This document shows positions 60,772-64,000 of a stretch of DNA of 64,000 nucleotides, piece after piece (position 1 is the stretch's first letter; every line of letters starts with the position of its first letter). The position numbers and the translations under genes are program-made. Source of the stretch: Streptomyces sp. NBC_00425 (GTDB lineage: Bacteria > Actinomycetota > Actinomycetes > Streptomycetales > Streptomycetaceae). The stretch lies in the NCBI RefSeq assembly GCF_036030735.1, contig NZ_CP107928.1, forward strand, positions 5,456,001 through 5,520,000, read 5' to 3'. The notes beneath the pieces were generated by a model that worked only from the letters and a program-made list of their open reading frames with translations, was not told the DNA's origin and searched no databases.

Positions 60772-61190
60772 GTCGCCCTCCGTTCCGGGCGTCCGCCCGG
60801 CGGCCCGGGCATCCGGTCCGGTGCCCGCCTCCAGCGTGCGCACGCCGAAGGCGCCGCGGCCTCACCCGACGCGGGTGATCCTGCCCCCCCCGACACCGGG
60901 GGCCCACGGCCCGAAGCCCGACGTCCGAAATCCGAAATCCGAAATCCGAAGTGCGGACGTCGGATGCTGGGCGAACATCGTTCTCGGCTGATGCATGACG
61001 ATGCTGCTTCCGAACGCCATGTAGCGCCCGCTCCGGACACTTGTCCCGGAACAGACGGCAATCATGCCCGCAGGACGTAGCACCGAATCGCACGGACGCA
61101 CACCTGTGCGGCACGAGCCCGGCCGAGGTCGTCCCGTGTGATTCGGTGTCGATCGGAGGTGTACGCGGTTGTCGGTGTCAGGCGTCGGCG
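60772..61190. other. Gene-free region with 7-bp TCCGAAA repeats
   Basis: No supported gene. TCCGAAA is repeated at 60924, 60931 and 60938 with TCCGAAG at 60945. The remainder contains only shadow frames. Promoters for the leftward SHOCT gene are expected near 60780. Confidence 0.7.
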
Positions 61191-61637
61191 TCAGACACTC
61201 GGGGTGTTCTTGACGGACAGCACGGCTCCACCAGCCCGGCGATCACCAGCCCGTGTCTGTTCGCCTGGAACAGGAGTGGCCTGGTGGTAGTACATCCGCC
61301 AACCAGAAGCGTCATCCAACTTCCGCCAGATCGAACTTCTCCGCGCTCGCCGTCCATCGAGCGTGGTTTCGAACGTGAGATGCACCAACCCGGGTGCCAG
61401 GACGGTGCCGGTCATGCCCGTGGGTTCATAAGTCGGACCATCCTCGTCCGCACCCTGCATCTCCGGCATCGCAGAGAGCATCGCCTCACGGCTCCACCTG
61501 CGCCCCGAGGCACCCACCTCGACGAATTCCGGATCGAGAAACTGATCCGCGAGTGCCCTCGATGTCCGGACGCCGGGACTCATCAGTTGCAACTCGCGCG
61601 CGATCGCCTCAGCCACGCCGTCCGTGTCCATGCTCAT
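61191..61637 (-). CDS. DUF4440/NTF2-like fold small protein
   Basis: The 148-residue protein resembles the SnoaL-like/DUF4440 family: VAEAIARELQLMSPGVRTSR, ALADQFLDPEFVEVGASGRR, VLAPGLVHLTFETTLDGRRA and SSIWRKLDDASGWRMYYHQA. These cone-shaped alpha+beta proteins bind small hydrophobic ligands, and members range from isomerases to binding proteins. ATG 61637 was chosen as the first Met before the conserved helix. Nothing adjacent suggests a substrate. Confidence 0.78.
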   Translation of the reverse strand: MSMDTDGVAEAIARELQLMSPGVRTSRALADQFLDPEFVEVGASGRRWSREAMLSAMPEMQGADEDGPTYEPTGMTGTVLAPGLVHLTFETTLDGRRARRSSIWRKLDDASGWRMYYHQATPVPGEQTRAGDRRAGGAVLSVKNTPSV

Positions 61638-61811
61638 CGGATCATCATGACCCAGCTGTCCTCGGCACTCTCGCCTGCCCGCCGACGACCGACTCCGCTG
61701 CTGCCCGGTTGAACGGGCACGGGATCGGCACGTGCGTTGTGGGCTGCGTGCGGTCGGCTGGGCAACTCGCAGGGAGTGTGCCAGGATCCCGCTCCGAAGT
61801 GGAGGCCGATC

Positions 61812-62102
61812 ATGTTTTGGCAGTGTGTTGAGGTGGTCGCCGCGACGGTCTTGCTCGTCGGGGGAATCGCCACACTTGGTGGGGGCTGGCTGCCGACCTG
61901 GTACCGCAGCAGCGTCCGCCGTCCGGTCACGTTCGGTTGGGCACAGCTGACCGTGGCTGCCGGACTCGTCATCCAGCTGGTTGGCGATTCCGTGTCCAGC
62001 ACGCCGCACCTCGGCTCGGCGGTGAAAGTGTGCGGCGTTGTCGTGATGCTGTTCGGCTTCTGGTTGTCCGACGTGGCCGACTGGGAACCGCGGCAGGGCT
62101 GA
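61812..62102 (+). CDS. Small integral membrane protein
   Basis: The 96-residue protein has three hydrophobic segments (VEVVAATVLLVGGIATLGGG, LTVAAGLVIQLVGDSV, VCGVVVMLFGFWLSDV). GGAGG lies six bases before the ATG at 61812. I do not recognise a family. The start codon, ribosome-binding site and composition support it being real. It stands alone, divergent from the DUF4440-like gene. Confidence 0.65.
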   Translation: MFWQCVEVVAATVLLVGGIATLGGGWLPTWYRSSVRRPVTFGWAQLTVAAGLVIQLVGDSVSSTPHLGSAVKVCGVVVMLFGFWLSDVADWEPRQG

Positions 62103-62503
62103 TCCTCTCCCTCACCCACCACTCACCCCGGCTCCCGTTCCGCCTGCCGCCGACCGACACACCTGGAGCGGGGGTGGTTTGAGCTCGCTTCCCCGGGAGC
62201 GGGGGCATGCCTGAAGCCCGATGTGTGCGGCGGCAGTTGGACGCTCCGGCGGTGCTCCTCCACCCGTGTCGCCGAGTCCGCCGGCCCCCGTCATCCGGCT
62301 GCACGATGCACGATGCAAGGCACGGCACGGCACGGCCACCCTCCTCACGGCGGCCGGAGTCGCACCCCGCGTCGTGACGGAGATCCGTCGTGGCTGACCG
62401 CCCGCGGTGATGGCAGAAGTGGATGTCAAAGGCCCCGGGAATTCGCCATGCTGTTCCGCCGTCCGCTCACGCATGCGGGGCCTTGACGCCTTGGCGGGCG
62501 CGG
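62103..62503. other. Gene-free region between the small membrane protein and TetR genes
   Basis: No supported gene. It contains short direct repeats (GCACGATGCACGATGCA, then GGCACGGCACGGCAC near 62305-62335). Frames across it are shadow-like. A terminator for the leftward TetR gene would be expected near 62490, but no strong hairpin was seen. Confidence 0.55.
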
Positions 62504-63208
62504 TCACGCCGGTATCCCGAACTCCTCGCGGTCGGCGTCGACGAGGCCGTCAAGCAGGGCGACGGTCGCGGAGGCGACCTCGCCCATCACGGACTCCTCG
62601 GGACGCTCCTGCCTCACCAGCGAGCGCTCGACGACGCAGGCCAGCAGGTCCGCGCGCGATTCACGGCCGTCGGCGCCGTCCTCTGCACGCAGGAACCCTT
62701 CGAAGGTGGCCTGGTAGGCGTAGCCGACCTCCTCGACGCTCATGCCCTCGCGCAGCAGGCCGTGCCGGGCGAGCAGCTCGAAGTAGCCGAGTGCCACGCC
62801 GGCGTGCCGCTCGTCCCGGGCGGTGTCCGGTGCGCTGGTCAGCTTGCCGAGCAGATCGGGGTCGGTCAGAAGGAAGCCACGCAGCAAGGGGCGGTCGATG
62901 ACGGCCAGGAAGTACGTGCGGGCGAAGCGATGGAGCAGGCAAGTCGACGGATCCCGCGCCAGCGCGTCGCGCAGTTCGCCGGTCGCCGCGAGGACCTCGC
63001 GTGCGAAGACAGCGGAGAACAGCTGCTCGCGGGTCTTCCAGTGCAGGTAGACGGTGCCCTTGCCGATCCCGGCGCCGGCGGCCACGTCGTCGATGGACAC
63101 CTTGCGGTAGCCGTGGCGGAGCAGGAGGTCGGCGGCGGTGTCGAGGATCCGGGCGGCGCGCTCGGCGCGCTGCTGCGGGTCGCGGAGTCGTCCGGTGGAT
63201 GTGGTCAC
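62504..63208 (-). CDS. TetR-family regulator, likely repressor of the divergent monooxygenase
   Basis: The 234-residue protein has an N-terminal TetR helix-turn-helix (RAARILDTAADLLLRHGYRK, SIDDVAAGAGIGKGTVYLHW, about residues 15-55) and a helical C-terminal ligand domain. GTG 63208 (VTTSTGRLRD) is preferred because the upstream in-frame codons overlap the probable operator region. It is divergent from the FAD-dependent monooxygenase gene at 63336, with a perfect palindrome between them, so it probably controls that gene and itself. Confidence 0.88.
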   Translation of the reverse strand: MTTSTGRLRDPQQRAERAARILDTAADLLLRHGYRKVSIDDVAAGAGIGKGTVYLHWKTREQLFSAVFAREVLAATGELRDALARDPSTCLLHRFARTYFLAVIDRPLLRGFLLTDPDLLGKLTSAPDTARDERHAGVALGYFELLARHGLLREGMSVEEVGYAYQATFEGFLRAEDGADGRESRADLLACVVERSLVRQERPEESVMGEVASATVALLDGLVDADREEFGIPA

Positions 63209-63243
63209 GAGGCAAGCATATGACCAGATCTGCAATTCAGTCA

Positions 63244-63262
63244 CAAAGTTGTTGACCAACTT
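63244..63262. promoter_or_regulatory. TetR-type operator AAAGTTG-N5-CAACTTT
   Basis: Perfect seven-base arms with a five-base spacer, 35 bases upstream of the TetR start and 73 bases upstream of the monooxygenase start. It is unlike the CTGACG sites, so it belongs to a separate circuit. Confidence 0.7.
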
Positions 63263-63335
63263 TCGAAATTCGTCATATGGTCACGCCGTCAGCCGCCGGA
63301 CCCCCCCGGCGGACGGCCTGTGACGGGAGTGAACG

Positions 63336-64000
63336 ATGAGTAGCGCGCCCCACCCGACGGTTCTGATCTCCGGCGCTGGGATCGCCGGGACGACGCTGGC
63401 CTTCTGGCTGGCCCGGCACGGGTTCCGGCCCACGATCGTCGAGCGCACGGACGCCCTGCGCTCCAGCGGCAACCCGGTGGATGTACGCGGACCGGCCGTC
63501 AAGGTGGCCGAACTCATGGGCGTCATGCCGCGGTTGCGCGAGGTCGCCACCCACGTCACCGCGCTCAGCTTCGTCAGCGACTCGGGCCGCCAGCTGGGCC
63601 GGGTGAACACGCGGGCCCTGCAGCGGGCCGCGGACAGCGGCGAGGTGGAGGTGACCCGCAGCGATCTCGCGCGCATCCTCCTGGAGGCGAGCAGCGACTC
63701 CGCCGAGATCCTGTTCGGTGACACGGTCACCGCGCTCCACCAGGACGGCGGCGGCGTGGACGTCACGATCGCCGACGCCGCACCGCGCCGCTTCGACCTG
63801 GTCATCGGCGCGGACGGACTGCACTCGACGACCCGCCGCCTCGCCTTCGGCCCGGAGGTCGACTTCGTCCAGCACATGGGCCTGTACGTGGCGACCATGT
63901 CGCTGGACGGCCCGGCCGACAGCCCCACGGACGTCGTCCTCCATAACGCACCCGGCCGGATGGCCTCCCTGCATCCCGTGCACGGCCGCGCGCTGGCCGC
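63336..64000 (+). CDS. FAD-dependent aromatic monooxygenase (PHBH/TetX-like), partial
   Basis: The first 221 residues are visible before the right edge. The N-terminus has the FAD Rossmann motif TVLISGAGIAGTTLAFWLAR. Later comes RSDLARILLEAS, then VIGADGLHSTTRRLAF, the conserved DG motif of class A flavin monooxygenases. Such enzymes hydroxylate aromatic or polyketide substrates, or inactivate drugs. GGGAG precedes ATG 63336. The divergent TetR gene probably controls it. Confidence 0.88.
   Translation, partial: MSSAPHPTVLISGAGIAGTTLAFWLARHGFRPTIVERTDALRSSGNPVDVRGPAVKVAELMGVMPRLREVATHVTALSFVSDSGRQLGRVNTRALQRAADSGEVEVTRSDLARILLEASSDSAEILFGDTVTALHQDGGGVDVTIADAAPRRFDLVIGADGLHSTTRRLAFGPEVDFVQHMGLYVATMSLDGPADSPTDVVLHNAPGRMASLHPVHGRALA

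Noticed and set aside
62112..62507. Leftward frame of 131 codons
   Set aside because: No recognisable fold and no ribosome-binding site; overlaps short direct repeats.
62504..63262. This TetR protein as controller of the CTGACG regulon
   Set aside because: Its intergenic region holds a different perfect palindrome, AAAGTTG-N5-CAACTTT, and no CTGACG-type site.
1..64000. tRNA or rRNA genes
   Set aside because: No cloverleaf-type segment with a T-arm consensus and no rRNA-like sequence was noticed; a dedicated search would be needed to be certain.

Overview
This is a chromosomal stretch from a Streptomyces-type actinomycete. The coding sequence is very GC-rich in third positions, GTG starts and four-base ATGA/GTGA gene overlaps are common, and it carries genus markers: an AfsK-type kinase with a PQQ propeller, the repeat protein AfsS, the SARP-NTPase AfsR, FbiC, GPP34, and XRE/DUF397 pairs. 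From memory, afsK, afsS, afsR, fbiC, a D-Ala-D-Ala carboxypeptidase, GPP34, XRE, DUF397 and glutathione peroxidase follow the S. coelicolor SCO4423-SCO4444 order. That comparison is recalled, not computed. No rRNA, tRNA, CRISPR array or complete insertion sequence was seen.

Layout. 1-5.2 kb: accessory material, with a flavin monooxygenase running off the left edge, a truncated FG-GAP protein, a small HTH protein and a three-part HATPase/XRE/DUF397 module. 5.3-13.5 kb: a first set of catabolic genes (DoxX, DUF35 proteins, thiolase-like lipid-transfer protein, acyl-CoA dehydrogenase, F420-type nitroreductase) mixed with acetyltransferases, a pyridoxamine-phosphate-oxidase-like enzyme and an expansin. 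13.6-16.4 kb: LysE exporter with Lrp regulator, a TetR regulator and a double VOC protein. 16.6-28.3 kb: afsK, then a retro-aldolase-like operon (thiolase, DUF35, enoyl-CoA hydratase) with a divergent FadD3-like ligase, a frameshifted toxin with an intact antitoxin, then afsS and afsR. 28.5-38.2 kb: amidohydrolases, three luciferase-like F420-type oxidoreductases, an SDR and an aldehyde dehydrogenase. 38.2-40.8 kb: fbiC, which makes the F420 chromophore those enzymes are expected to need. 40.9-57 kb: mostly conserved core genes. 57-64 kb: repeat-rich and partly decayed, with an orphan sugar-binding lipoprotein, a broken diacylglycerol-kinase-like gene and a TetR/FAD-monooxygenase pair off the right edge.

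The main discovery is a shared palindrome, CTGACG-N3-CGTCAG. It occurs eight times in six promoter regions, always beside the acyl-CoA, DUF35-thiolase, LLM, SDR and amidohydrolase genes (5302, 11740, 22180, 22207, 28493, 31517, 31578, 45369). Four copies are perfect and four have one mismatch. Several overlap likely -10 elements, so a repressor is expected. This ties dispersed operons into one apparent F420-associated catabolic regulon for an unknown CoA-activated, steroid- or terpenoid-like substrate. The best local candidate repressor is the TetR protein at 14921-15568, whose start codon lies inside a degenerate copy of the same site.

Other notable points: a one-base deletion in a RelE-type toxin beside an intact antitoxin and an AT-rich operator; a CsoR-like operator in front of a His-rich DUF4396 membrane protein; and a YkuD-like protein that appears to lack its catalytic cysteine.
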